A stretch of 64,000 nt of DNA from an uncultured Ruminococcus sp. (GTDB lineage: Bacteria > Bacillota > Clostridia > Oscillospirales > Ruminococcaceae). This document shows positions 26,291-35,662 of this stretch, in pieces; position 1 is the stretch's first letter, and the number at the start of each line of letters is the position of its first letter. Both the position numbers and the translations under genes were made by a program. Below the pieces are notes generated by a model. It saw only the letters and a list, made by a program, of their open reading frames with translations. It did no database searches and had not been told where the DNA came from. Where the stretch lies: NCBI GenBank assembly GCA_900538575.1, contig UPZA01000008.1, positions 1-64,000 of the forward strand, read 5' to 3'.

Positions 26291-27904
26291 ATGAAGGAAA
26301 AATTCAATTCAGTAAAGGAAAAGCTTAAAACTGTTTGGGGAGGACTTGCAAAGGCTGCAAAGATACTTATTATTTCAGCGCTGATCGTTATTATTGTCGG
26401 TTCGGTAGGGCTTACGGTTTTTCTGAATAAGAAATCGTCTTCCGATTGGATAGTCTTGTTTCCTGATATGTCTCAGGAGGAATCCACCGAGGTTTACTTG
26501 GAGCTTCAGAACAGAGGCGTTGATACGAAAATAAATTCAGACGGCGAAATTGAAGTCAAGCGCGGAGAATGGGATAGTCTTGTATTTGAAATGGCGGAGC
26601 TGGGATATCCTCAGTCGGCGCCGTCGTATGGTACTTTTTTTGACAATCTTGGCATGACTATGACGGAATTTGAAAAAAAACAGACGCTTAGATTTGAGCT
26701 TCAGGATAGATTGCAGACAACACTTAAAAGGATAGACGGCGTTGTCGGAGCTATTGTAACTATAAATGTTCCGGAAAAGGACGGTTATGCATGGACTGAA
26801 TCTAGTGACAAGGCTTCCGCCAGCGTTACCCTGACGTTATCAAACAGCGCGGGATTTACTCCTGCAAACGTATCGGCAGTTAAAAAGCTTGTTGCTTACA
26901 GCGCGCAGAAAATGGAGCCTGAGGACGTAACGGTAATTGACAGTACAAGCGGCAGAGAGCTTCAGTCTCAGGAAGAGGCAGACGCTGTCGCGAGTAATAC
27001 GGTCGATATGGAAACCAAAATGGAATATACAAATACGTTTAAGAGCATGTACGAGGCGAATGCAAAGGAAATACTCCAGAATATTTATCCTGAGGGCGTC
27101 GACGCCGTAGCGGCCGTTGAGCTTGACTATGATAAGATCGTAGAGGAACGACGCGAACTGCTGACTGATGAAAATGGCGAAAGTGTAAAGAGCAAGGAGC
27201 ATGTTTCATACGATACTGAAAACACGCCTGTGGACGAGGGAGGAGTAACCGGAGAGGAAAATAATTCCGATATTCCGAATTATCAAAACAATGCCGAGGA
27301 CGAACTCAACAGCGATAATACCCCGCATTACGACAGAGAAACGGAATGGATAGATCCGGGCTATGTGCTTACCCAGACTGAAAAAGAGCAGGGCGTTGTA
27401 AAGTCCGCTACAATTTCTGTTGTAGTAACAACTGAAAACGCTTATCTTTCAAGAGACGAGAGAAACGCGGTAATACAGCTTGTTAAAAATGCAACAAATA
27501 TAAACGAGGAAAATATTTCAGTTTACAGCCGCGAAAGCGGTAAGCTGCCGGTTGCAGCGGGAGATGAAAGTATTACCTCAAAGCTGGGGCTGGATACTAA
27601 AAAGCTTATTATTCTGCTTGGTCTTTGCGGATTCGTATTTTTGGCGGTGGCTCTTATAGTTATATTTATGATTATAAGAAGTATGAAGAAAAAAATGAAA
27701 AGGCAGCAGGAGGAGAATGACGCTACTATTCAGGGGCTACAGAACACCATTAATGAAAATAACAGAAAAACCCTTGAGGAAGCAGCCGAGGAGCATAATA
27801 AAGCGGAAAAAGCGGCTGAGATAGAAGTTAAGGAATTTGCAAAGAATAATCCGGAAATAGCTGCGGCTCTTATTCGTTCTATGTTAAAGGAGCGTGGTGA
27901 ATAA
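26291..27904 (+). CDS. fliF: Flagellar MS-ring protein FliF
   Basis: This 537-residue membrane protein forms the MS ring that supports the rod, export gate and rotor. It has a first membrane helix (about 22-44), the periplasmic-type ring-building region (DWIVLFPDMSQEESTEVY, KKQTLRFELQDRLQTTLKRIDGVVGAIVTINVPE), an acidic variable stretch (about 300-350), a second membrane helix (about 435-460) and a charged C-terminal tail that binds FliG. The stop overlaps the fliG start by one base (TAATG), indicating coupling that matches the FliF-FliG stoichiometry. Confidence 0.96.
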   Translation: MKEKFNSVKEKLKTVWGGLAKAAKILIISALIVIIVGSVGLTVFLNKKSSSDWIVLFPDMSQEESTEVYLELQNRGVDTKINSDGEIEVKRGEWDSLVFEMAELGYPQSAPSYGTFFDNLGMTMTEFEKKQTLRFELQDRLQTTLKRIDGVVGAIVTINVPEKDGYAWTESSDKASASVTLTLSNSAGFTPANVSAVKKLVAYSAQKMEPEDVTVIDSTSGRELQSQEEADAVASNTVDMETKMEYTNTFKSMYEANAKEILQNIYPEGVDAVAAVELDYDKIVEERRELLTDENGESVKSKEHVSYDTENTPVDEGGVTGEENNSDIPNYQNNAEDELNSDNTPHYDRETEWIDPGYVLTQTEKEQGVVKSATISVVVTTENAYLSRDERNAVIQLVKNATNINEENISVYSRESGKLPVAAGDESITSKLGLDTKKLIILLGLCGFVFLAVALIVIFMIIRSMKKKMKRQQEENDATIQGLQNTINENNRKTLEEAAEEHNKAEKAAEIEVKEFAKNNPEIAAALIRSMLKERGE

Positions 27905-28929
27905 TGGCGAACGCTACGTCAAAGCAGCAGCCGAAAATAACTCCGGCAACTAAGGTTGCAGCAATTATTATTGCTTTGGGCGCCGATAGCGCTTCGGAAG
28001 TATACAAATATCTGAGAGATGAGGAAATTGAAGAGATAACAAGTGAAATATCCCGTATAGATCTTCTTTCCTCTGATGACATGAAAGAAATCATCGACGA
28101 TTTCTATGATATGTGCATAACTCAGAAGGTGGTAACGGAGGGCGGAGAAACTTACGCCAAGGAGGTTCTTGAAAAGGCATTCGGAGCACAGCGATCAGCA
28201 TATCTTATGGAACAGATAGTGAAATCCGGAAAAGTAAGAGCGTTCGAGGTTGTCAGAAAGGTTGATTATAAGAATCTGTTAATGCTTTTGCAGAATGAGC
28301 ATCCTCAGACTATTGCTATCGTTTTGTCCTATGCAAGGGCCGATCAGGCTTCATCTATTATATCGGAGCTCCCCCGCGAGATACAGCTTGATGTGATTAA
28401 AAGAATATCAAATCTTGACAGAGCTTCGCCTGAAATAATTGGTATAGTTGAATCTGTCCTTGATAAAAAATTATCCGCAGTAACCTCCGTTGACGTTATG
28501 GAAATGGGCGGTATCAACTATATTGCTGAGATTATGAACCGTGTTGACAGAAAAACTGAAAAGTACATATTCGAGGAATTATCCGACGAAGATCCTGTTC
28601 TGGCTGAGGATATTAAAAAGCTTATGTTTGTATTTGAGGATATTATTTATCTTGACAATATGGAAATACAGACCTTTATCAGAGAAGTTGATACAAAGGA
28701 TCTCACAGTCGCCCTTAAGGCGGCCTCAGAAGAAGTGACAAACGTTATATTCAACAATATGTCGCAAAGACAGCGCGAAACTATTCAAACAGATATGCAG
28801 TATCTGCATAACGTTCGTATGCGCGACGTTGAGGAAGCTCAGCAGAAAATTGTTTCTGTTATCAGACGGCTTGAGGAATCCGGCGATATTGTTATTTCCA
28901 AGGGCGGAGAGGATGAGATAATTGCGTAA
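27904..28929 (+). CDS. fliG: Flagellar motor switch protein FliG
   Basis: This 341-residue rotor protein generates torque with MotA and binds FliF and FliM. The N-terminal domain (TPATKVAAIIIALGADSASEVYKYL), the middle EHPQTIAIVLSY motif, and a charged C-terminal domain (FEDIIYLDNMEIQTFIREVDTKDLTVALKAA) are all in place. It overlaps fliF by 1 bp and fliH by 8 bp. Confidence 0.96.
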   Translation: MANATSKQQPKITPATKVAAIIIALGADSASEVYKYLRDEEIEEITSEISRIDLLSSDDMKEIIDDFYDMCITQKVVTEGGETYAKEVLEKAFGAQRSAYLMEQIVKSGKVRAFEVVRKVDYKNLLMLLQNEHPQTIAIVLSYARADQASSIISELPREIQLDVIKRISNLDRASPEIIGIVESVLDKKLSAVTSVDVMEMGGINYIAEIMNRVDRKTEKYIFEELSDEDPVLAEDIKKLMFVFEDIIYLDNMEIQTFIREVDTKDLTVALKAASEEVTNVIFNNMSQRQRETIQTDMQYLHNVRMRDVEEAQQKIVSVIRRLEESGDIVISKGGEDEIIA

Positions 28930-29737
28930 AGTCTTTAAGCCCGAAAATGTTGTGAAAAAAGAAAAAACCGTAAAAATTCCCGATGTGGAATTTATTAACG
29001 ATACGACTGCTCAAGCAGATGATTCTGAGGGGAAAACAGTACTGACAGAAGAGGTTTACAATAAAATTCTGGAAAAGGTGCTAAATGATAATTCCGGAGA
29101 GATAGGCAGACGCAGACTTAAAGCCGCTCATGAGCGAGATGTTATTATACATAATGCAAGGCTGGAAGCACAGAAGATTTTAAGCGAAGCAGAAGAGGAA
29201 AAGAGCCGTATTTTAGAAGAGGCCAGAGCGGAATCTGAACAGCTTAAAACGAACGCCTATGAAGAGGGACTTAGAAAGGGAATATCCGAAAAATCAGAGC
29301 TTATTGAAAATCTCTCACAATATCTGTCCCAAAGTATCGAGCAATTGAAGCGGGATGAATACGAATATTTCGAGGAGTATGCCGTACAGCTTAAATATAT
29401 TGCGGTAGAAATAGCTGAAAAAATTATTTATCAGAAGATAAGCGATGACGATATGACTATGTATAAGCTTGTAAAGAATGCTGTCAGGTCAGTCAGAGAC
29501 GTTTCATGGGTAAAGGCGGAGGTTTCGGAGCAGCTTTCCGGATATGCTGATTCTCTTGAAAAGGAACTGTGCGAGGGCGGTCAGAATGTGGAAATATCAA
29601 TTAACGAGGATGCTCCGACCGACGAATGTATTATTAATACGTCGGAAGGTATTATTGTAGCGTCAGTTTCGGCTCAGCTTGAGAACCTAAAGGATTATAT
29701 TTGCAGACAGGATAAGGGTGAGGAAAATGAAATTTGA
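28922..29737 (+). CDS. fliH: Flagellar assembly protein FliH
   Basis: This 271-residue export-ATPase regulator is thought to bind FliI and tether it to the export gate. It shows a long charged coiled coil (about 70-125, rich in EEEKSRILEEARAES) and the FliH/V-ATPase-E-like C-terminal region (EEYAVQLKYIAVEIAEKIIYQKI). The start is a TTG inside the fliG end, 8 bp of overlap. Position between fliG and fliI supports the call. Confidence 0.9.
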   Translation: MRKVFKPENVVKKEKTVKIPDVEFINDTTAQADDSEGKTVLTEEVYNKILEKVLNDNSGEIGRRRLKAAHERDVIIHNARLEAQKILSEAEEEKSRILEEARAESEQLKTNAYEEGLRKGISEKSELIENLSQYLSQSIEQLKRDEYEYFEEYAVQLKYIAVEIAEKIIYQKISDDDMTMYKLVKNAVRSVRDVSWVKAEVSEQLSGYADSLEKELCEGGQNVEISINEDAPTDECIINTSEGIIVASVSAQLENLKDYICRQDKGEENEI

Positions 29738-31043
29738 CCTTGACCATTCAAATCTATGTCGTGGAATACGAATGAACTCTTTTTATAAAACCTACGGCAA
29801 GATAGAACAGATTGTAGGAATGACTGTTGAGGCCTCAGGAATAAACTGTAATATTGGAGATGTCTGCAAAATTTCTGTAAAACCCGGTAAAAAGTATGTA
29901 ACCGCCGAGGTTGTGGGCTTTAAGGACGGCAAAGTAATGCTGATGCCCTATTCTGATATGGACGGTATAGGATATGGCAGCTTTGTAGAAAATACCGGTG
30001 AGAAGCTTATGATTAACGTAAGCAACAGTCTTATAGGACGAACGGTTGACGCCCTTGGAGAGCCTCTTGACGGAAAGGAAGCTTTAAGCGGCGGAACGCT
30101 TTACAGTATAAACGGAATGCGTTCTAATCCGCTTGAAAGACCTCCTATCGCTAAACCGCTTGAATTCGGCGTTAAAGCTATCGACGGCATGCTTACCATA
30201 GGAAAGGGCCAGAGAATGGGTATTTTTGCCGGAAGCGGCGTCGGCAAAAGTACGCTTATGGGTATGATTGCACGCAATATAAAAGCCGATGTTAATGTGA
30301 TTGCTCTTGTGGGAGAGCGCGGAAGAGAGGTTATGGAGTTTATCGACCGTGATCTTGGACCTGAGGGCGTAAAGCGTTCCGTTCTTGTTGTCGCGACGTC
30401 TGATCAGCCGGCTCTCATGAGATCAAAATGCGCCTTGACGGCGACGACTATAGCTGAATATTTTAAGGATCAGGGCAAGGATGTGCTTCTGATGATGGAT
30501 TCCCTTACCAGATACTGTATGGCTGAGCGTGAAATCGGACTCAGCATCGGAGAGCCTCCGGTTGCAAGAGGATATACTCCGTCGATATACGCTTCGCTTC
30601 CTAAGCTTCTGGAGCGCTGCGGAAATTTTAAAACAGGTTCTATTACCGGAATATTTACGGTTCTTGTGGAGGGCGACGATTCAAATGAGCCGGTTTCGGA
30701 CACTGTCAGAGGAATTATAGACGGACATATAATGCTGTCAAGAAAAATTGCAATGAAAAATCATTATCCTGCAATTGATATAACTGCAAGCATAAGCCGT
30801 CTTATGTCGGAGATAGTGTCGGGAGAGCATAAAGCGAACGCTTCTAAGATAAGAAAGATCATGTCGCTTTATCAGGAAAATGCCGATTTGATTTCTATAG
30901 GAGCTTATAAAACCGGAAGCAATCCGGAGCTTGACGACGCGATCGGACGTATGCCTGCAATCAATGAGTTTTTGCAGCAGCCGGTAGACGTTAAAGTAGA
31001 ATTTTCTGACACCGTGGATATGATTAATGAAATTCTTATATGA
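29727..31043 (+). CDS. fliI: Flagellum-specific ATPase FliI
   Basis: This 438-residue ATPase powers or primes flagellar type III export. Walker A is AGSGVGKST (about 168-176); ALVGERGREVMEFI, VLLMMDSLTRYCMAEREIGLSIGEPPVARGYTPS and FTVLVEGDDSNEPVSDTVRGIIDGHIMLSR are canonical. ATG 29727 is preferred over GTG 29718 because GGGTGAGG is well spaced for the former. It overlaps fliH by 11 bp. Confidence 0.96.
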   Translation: MKFDLDHSNLCRGIRMNSFYKTYGKIEQIVGMTVEASGINCNIGDVCKISVKPGKKYVTAEVVGFKDGKVMLMPYSDMDGIGYGSFVENTGEKLMINVSNSLIGRTVDALGEPLDGKEALSGGTLYSINGMRSNPLERPPIAKPLEFGVKAIDGMLTIGKGQRMGIFAGSGVGKSTLMGMIARNIKADVNVIALVGERGREVMEFIDRDLGPEGVKRSVLVVATSDQPALMRSKCALTATTIAEYFKDQGKDVLLMMDSLTRYCMAEREIGLSIGEPPVARGYTPSIYASLPKLLERCGNFKTGSITGIFTVLVEGDDSNEPVSDTVRGIIDGHIMLSRKIAMKNHYPAIDITASISRLMSEIVSGEHKANASKIRKIMSLYQENADLISIGAYKTGSNPELDDAIGRMPAINEFLQQPVDVKVEFSDTVDMINEILI

Positions 31044-31061
31044 TAAATGCGGAGGCAGATT

Positions 31062-31508
31062 ATGAAAAAATTTGTCTTTTCTATGCAGAAAATGCGCGAT
31101 TATAAAAAGCAGATTTTGGAATCAGAAAAAAATGTTCTGCTTGGACTAAGACGCGAAAAGCTGGCTTATGAAGAAAAAATGAATATGCTTGAGCAGACTA
31201 TGACGGATTTAAGAAATAGCTCTAATCACGACATAACCAGCGGAACTACCGCTGCAAAGCTTATGTTTTACAGCATGCAAATGGACGGTGTAAAGCGTGA
31301 GCAGACGCAGGTCAGATATCAGATAAATCTGACGGATATGAAAATAGAAAAACAGCGCAGAAACGTCGTGAGGCTTTCGCAGGAGGTCTCAGGTCTTGAC
31401 AAGCTGGAGGATCAGCAGCTTGAGGAATATAAAAAGCTTCTTGCTAAGGAAAATGAAACCTCCGTTGAAGAATTTTTATCGTTTAAAATGTCTTCAGACG
31501 GCGCATGA
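31062..31508 (+). CDS. fliJ: Flagellar export chaperone FliJ
   Basis: This 148-residue, almost entirely alpha-helical coiled-coil protein begins MKKFVFSMQKMRDYKKQILESEKN, typical of FliJ, and ends in an acidic helix. It would form the central stalk of the FliI ATPase ring. GGAGG precedes ATG 31062; an upstream ATG at 31047 overlaps that site. Low sequence conservation makes position after fliI an important part of the evidence. Confidence 0.87.
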   Translation: MKKFVFSMQKMRDYKKQILESEKNVLLGLRREKLAYEEKMNMLEQTMTDLRNSSNHDITSGTTAAKLMFYSMQMDGVKREQTQVRYQINLTDMKIEKQRRNVVRLSQEVSGLDKLEDQQLEEYKKLLAKENETSVEEFLSFKMSSDGA

Positions 31509-31539
31509 AAGCCTAATCAGCGAAAGGAGGTGAGTTAAA

Positions 31540-32736
31540 ATGGAAACAGCACAGATTGTTCAGAGTATAAGACAGCAGGAAATTCAGCAAAACGGAATTT
31601 CTTCAGGTATAAGTCGAATGCTTGGATCCGGATTTTCATTTTCAGACATTATACTGATGATGCTTTCAAATACCGGTTTAGGCGGAGACTTGCAGAATGA
31701 AAAAGCTATACCTTCACAATACGGCGAAATTATAGACATATTGTCCGAAAATTTGATGTCGGGAGAGACGCAGTTTCCTGTTATACCACAGGAAAACGGA
31801 GATATAGATTTAAAAAATTCTGATTTTTTCGGAAATCTTATTTCTGTTGATCCGAGTCAGCTATCAGGTTTACTCGGTTTTGTCATGACGGGCAGCGATA
31901 CGCTCCGAAACAGCGGACAATTAAGCGCGCTTTATGAGGAAATGCCCGTAAAGCCAAACGGATTAAATGCTGACGGAATCGCGGCGTCCGAGCTTATTAA
32001 TGAATACATTGAAAGCGGTGAGCTTGAGATCATCGGATATAAGTCCGGCAGTGAGGGAGGAGCCGAAGCGTTTGCCGGCAAGGATTCAGCGTCAGATAGT
32101 CAGGATGAAGGCGGATTGCTGGATTTTTACAGAACCATGCAAAATGCAAAGGAAGCTGTTCCTGCCGTAAAGGATTCTGAAAAGACGAAATCGTCGGGGA
32201 TAGGCGCGATGCAAAATGATGCGCAAGGTCTTGATATAAGATTTGACAGAATAACGTCAGATATCAGAATGAAAACTGAATTTGAAGCTCCTGAAAAGCA
32301 ACTGCTAAAGGGTGTGGAGGAAAACCTTAAAAACGGAAAAAGCGAGTTTACCGTTAAGCTAAAACCTGAGGGGCTTGGTGAAATTATAGTAAGGCTTGTT
32401 CAAAATGACGGCGGAAAAATGCTGATGAGCATGACGGCGTCAAGCGCAAAAACTGCCGAGCTTTTAAACAGCAATCTTTCTTCTTTGCAGAGCTCTCTTA
32501 ATCAGCATAATGTGGAAATAGTGAATCCTTCAGATATGATTAAGAATGCAGTAGCGCCCGCAGCTCCGTCATTTGAACAGTATTATGGTCAAAACAGCGG
32601 TAATCAACCGCAGAACGAACAATTCTATAATCAAAATAAAGGGTACATAATTTACGGCAGGACTGACAGCGCTGACGTATTTGAGGAAAAGGCTTCTGCG
32701 CCCGTCGGACGTGAGGGTCTTGATATTATTATATAG
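31540..32736 (+). CDS. fliK: Hook-length control protein FliK
   Basis: This 398-residue secreted ruler ends hook growth by switching FlhB specificity. A low-complexity N-terminal region leads to the conserved Flg_hook domain (about 265-345: SEFTVKLKPEGLGEIIVRLVQNDGGKMLMSM, ELLNSNLSSLQSSLNQHNVEI). The tail is rich in Asn and Gln. A strong AAAGGAGGTGA site precedes the ATG. Lies between fliJ and flgD as expected. Confidence 0.9.
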   Translation: METAQIVQSIRQQEIQQNGISSGISRMLGSGFSFSDIILMMLSNTGLGGDLQNEKAIPSQYGEIIDILSENLMSGETQFPVIPQENGDIDLKNSDFFGNLISVDPSQLSGLLGFVMTGSDTLRNSGQLSALYEEMPVKPNGLNADGIAASELINEYIESGELEIIGYKSGSEGGAEAFAGKDSASDSQDEGGLLDFYRTMQNAKEAVPAVKDSEKTKSSGIGAMQNDAQGLDIRFDRITSDIRMKTEFEAPEKQLLKGVEENLKNGKSEFTVKLKPEGLGEIIVRLVQNDGGKMLMSMTASSAKTAELLNSNLSSLQSSLNQHNVEIVNPSDMIKNAVAPAAPSFEQYYGQNSGNQPQNEQFYNQNKGYIIYGRTDSADVFEEKASAPVGREGLDIII

Positions 32737-32750
32737 AAAGGAATGATCAT

Positions 32751-33251
32751 ATGCCGGTAAACGGAGTAGATTCAGACAGAAACTATTCTTCTATAATAAA
32801 CGGCGGCGGTACTTCCGGTAAGGTATATAACGCCGTATTCAGCGACGATGATAGTAGTGATTTATCAGTAAATGACTTTTTTAACATGATGATAACTCAG
32901 CTTACGAATCAGGATTTTATGAATCCGGTTGACGATACGCAATACCTCGCACAGATGGCTCAGTTTGCCACTATGCAGGAAATGATGGATCTGTGTAAGT
33001 ATTCAAAGCAGAATTATGTAATGTCTATACTCGGTAAAGAAGTAACCGTCAGCAAGAATAAGATAGGAGGAGCTTCCGAGGCAATTACAGGAATTGCGGA
33101 AAAAATTCTTATTGAAAACGGGGAGTATAAGGTCTATGTCGATGGTAAGCCCTATGATTTCAGCAAAATAACCCAGATATCCGCTGAACCGTCCGGCAAG
33201 GAAGTCGACGGCTCAGAAGAGGTCGGATCCGAAGAAAAGACGGACGGCTGA
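32751..33251 (+). CDS. flgD: Flagellar hook-capping protein FlgD
   Basis: This 166-residue scaffold caps the growing hook. The conserved N-terminal block LSVNDFFNMMITQLTNQDFMNPVDDTQYLAQMAQFATMQEM identifies it. A compact C-terminal region replaces the larger FlgD beta domains of proteobacteria, followed by an acidic Glu/Gly-rich tail. Confidence 0.93.
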   Translation: MPVNGVDSDRNYSSIINGGGTSGKVYNAVFSDDDSSDLSVNDFFNMMITQLTNQDFMNPVDDTQYLAQMAQFATMQEMMDLCKYSKQNYVMSILGKEVTVSKNKIGGASEAITGIAEKILIENGEYKVYVDGKPYDFSKITQISAEPSGKEVDGSEEVGSEEKTDG

Positions 33252-33291
33252 TAGAATTATATCGTATCTAATGGAAAGGAGTCTGTTAGCT

Positions 33292-33681
33292 ATGAATCAA
33301 ATTGATTTAAAAAGAATATCTACGCCGATAACGACAGGTATTCCGCATAAATCCCCGCAGGATGTTGCCGATTCTGTTTCGGTAAGAAGCTTTAAGGCGA
33401 TTTTACAGGATAAACTGGACAGCTCCAGCGGTGTGAATTTTTCCAGGCACGCGATGAACCGCGTTATGGAGCGAAATATTGATTTATCGGATGAAAACAT
33501 TGAAAGACTTAACGAGGGCGTTAAGCTGGCGGGTGAAAAAGGACTTGACGATACCCTGATATTGCTGGATAATGCCGCGTTTATAGTAAGTGTGAAAAAC
33601 AATACTGTAATTACTACGGTCAATAAGGAAGAAATGACCGGAAACGTATTTACAAACATAGACGGAACCGTAGTTATATAA
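33292..33681 (+). CDS. Flagellar operon protein (TIGR02530-like)
   Basis: This 129-residue protein matches the pattern of the small conserved protein found between flgD and flgE in Firmicutes: FSRHAMNRVMERNIDLSDENIERLNEGVKLAGEKGLDDTLILLDNAAFIVSVKNNTVITTV. Its function is not established; a role in hook assembly is inferred from position. ATG 33292 follows AAAGGAG; an ATG at 33271 precedes that site and is rejected. Confidence 0.85.
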   Translation: MNQIDLKRISTPITTGIPHKSPQDVADSVSVRSFKAILQDKLDSSSGVNFSRHAMNRVMERNIDLSDENIERLNEGVKLAGEKGLDDTLILLDNAAFIVSVKNNTVITTVNKEEMTGNVFTNIDGTVVI

Positions 33682-33768
33682 AGCCGGACCTTTAAAGGAA
33701 GCTTTGTGCGCCCGACCGACTGAAGGCGCATGCTATGGTCCCGTATGTAAAGGGAGGATTTTTGAATC

Positions 33769-35343
33769 ATGGTTAGATCGTTATATTCAGGCGTTGCCGG
33801 TATGGTTACGCATCAATCAAAGATGGACGTAATTGGTAACAATATTTCAAACGTAAGCACATACGGATATAAATCTTCAAGAGCAACGTTCAGGGACGTT
33901 TATTATCAAACCAGTTCCTCGGCTTCTGCCGCTACCGCTACAAGCGGAGGTACTAATCCGACGCAGATAGGTTACGGTGCAAAGCTTGGAAGCGTTGACG
34001 TAAATCATTCGCAGTCTGTAATGTCCACTACCGGATATACTCTTGACGTAGCTATTGCGGGTGAGGGGTATCTTCAGGTAATGGACGCCGACGGAAATAT
34101 TTTTTATACGAAAGCCGGTATGCTTGATATTGACGCAGAAGGAAATGTTGTCGACGTGAACGGAAATTTTGTTCTCGGCGTTTCGGGGGATCCAACCGGT
34201 AAGCCGGCTTCCTCTAATAAGATCAAGATTTCGCTGCCTTATGAAAGCGCTGCGGCGGCTCAGACCTCTGATACGATCAACGGCAATATTTATACAATAA
34301 ACGCTTCCAATGAAAACGAATACGGCAATGTAAATATAGTCTTTGCCTCAAGCTCAAATATGCCTTTGGGCCAAAAAGCTTCCGCAGTAATAACAAGCTC
34401 TTCAATCGTTGTAACGCTTAATTCCAACGAATCGTTCAGCAGTCTTGCAGAGCTTAATCTTGAAATGAATAATGCGATAACGGCGGCTAACGGCGGTCAG
34501 AAGCACCAGGCGGGAGATTTTACAATTAATATGAGCGATCCTTCAGCATTTTCCGGCTCGCTTACCGGTGCGGAAATCGTTAATCCTGATTTCGGAGTAA
34601 AATCGGGTACCATATCTCTTCCTGATAATATATCGCAGTATTTCAGTATAAAGTCCGTAGGAGACGAATTCAGCGGACAGGGCGCCGCCAGCGTAAGCTT
34701 TGTGCTTAACAACGATGACAGCTTTACTATCACAATGGGCGCTTATACTGCAACTATTACTGCTGAACAGATGTCTAAGGCAGGTACTGTCGTTATGAAG
34801 AATAACGGCTCCTCTACAGATTCATTTGTTCTGTCTTATCCTAATCTTGATACAGTAAAAACGTACGGCATTGATTCTATGACAGGCACTGCAAACCTTA
34901 CTCCCAGCGAGCCTTCGGCAAATCTTGGACTCGGACAGGGAAACTTTATGCTTTCAGGAGGAACGGAGGGAGGAGAACAAACTGTTGCCGATCTTACCGG
35001 AATAGCTATTGACGACAAGGGCATTATTTCAGCGACTCATCCTACGTTCGGTCTTATGGAAATAGGAAGAATAGACCTTGCAACGTTTGCGAATCCTGCG
35101 GGATTAAGCCAGGTAGGAGATACTTATTTTGCCGAGTCTCAGAATTCGGGTCAGCCTATACTCGCCGTTGCCGGAACGGACGGAACCGGAGATATTCTCG
35201 GCGGAACGCTTGAAACTTCAAATGTAGATCTTGCTCATGAAATGGCGGATATGATAACGACTCAAAGAGGCTTTCAGGCGTGTTCAAGGCTTATAACAGT
35301 ATCTGATACTATGCTTGAGGAACTGATTAATTTAAAGAGGTAA
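33769..35343 (+). CDS. flgE: Flagellar hook protein FlgE
   Basis: This 524-residue hook subunit begins MVRSLYSGVAGMVTHQSKMDVIGNNISNVSTYGYKSS, the rod/hook N-terminal signature. It has central variable domains (about 170-400) rich in Ser/Gly/Asn and ends NVDLAHEMADMITTQRGFQACSRLITVSDTMLEELINLKR. AGGGAGGA precedes the ATG. A 17-bp perfect hairpin follows the stop, possibly protecting the mRNA of this highly expressed gene. Confidence 0.95.
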   Translation: MVRSLYSGVAGMVTHQSKMDVIGNNISNVSTYGYKSSRATFRDVYYQTSSSASAATATSGGTNPTQIGYGAKLGSVDVNHSQSVMSTTGYTLDVAIAGEGYLQVMDADGNIFYTKAGMLDIDAEGNVVDVNGNFVLGVSGDPTGKPASSNKIKISLPYESAAAAQTSDTINGNIYTINASNENEYGNVNIVFASSSNMPLGQKASAVITSSSIVVTLNSNESFSSLAELNLEMNNAITAANGGQKHQAGDFTINMSDPSAFSGSLTGAEIVNPDFGVKSGTISLPDNISQYFSIKSVGDEFSGQGAASVSFVLNNDDSFTITMGAYTATITAEQMSKAGTVVMKNNGSSTDSFVLSYPNLDTVKTYGIDSMTGTANLTPSEPSANLGLGQGNFMLSGGTEGGEQTVADLTGIAIDDKGIISATHPTFGLMEIGRIDLATFANPAGLSQVGDTYFAESQNSGQPILAVAGTDGTGDILGGTLETSNVDLAHEMADMITTQRGFQACSRLITVSDTMLEELINLKR

Positions 35344-35350
35344 TTTGATT

Positions 35351-35387
35351 TTACAATTCCGGACGATATAATCGTCCGGAATTGTAA
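35351..35387 (+). other. 17-bp perfect intra-operon hairpin after flgE
   Basis: Bases 35351-35367 and 35371-35387 are exact complements with a 3-nt loop and no T-run. It could be a 3' stabiliser or processing site that separates abundant flgE message from downstream genes, rather than a terminator. Confidence 0.7.
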
Positions 35388-35420
35388 ATAAATATAAAGG
35401 AGAAAACGGATATTCCGTTA

Positions 35421-35603
35421 ATGACTGATATGATTATTCTAACAAAACTCAACGGGCAGAAATTTGCCTTAAATAACCGCCTTATTGAAACAATTCAGGA
35501 GAATCCTGATACTACGATTAAGCTTTCCAACGGAAATGTATATATAGTAGAAGAGCCGATGGAAACTGTTTTAAATATGATAACAATGTATGAAAAGAAA
35601 TAA
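35421..35603 (+). CDS. flbD: FlbD/SwrD family flagellar protein
   Basis: This 60-residue protein reads MIILTKLNGQKFALNNRLIETIQENPDTTIKLSNGNVYIVEEPMETVLNMI, the FlbD/SwrD signature. In Bacillus subtilis SwrD supports motor torque. It sits between flgE and motA, consistent with a stator-related role. Confidence 0.92.
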   Translation: MTDMIILTKLNGQKFALNNRLIETIQENPDTTIKLSNGNVYIVEEPMETVLNMITMYEKK

Positions 35604-35662
35604 GTAAAGCCTTTTCATATTTTATATATTAATGACTCCATATTAGAAAGGGACGTATAATT

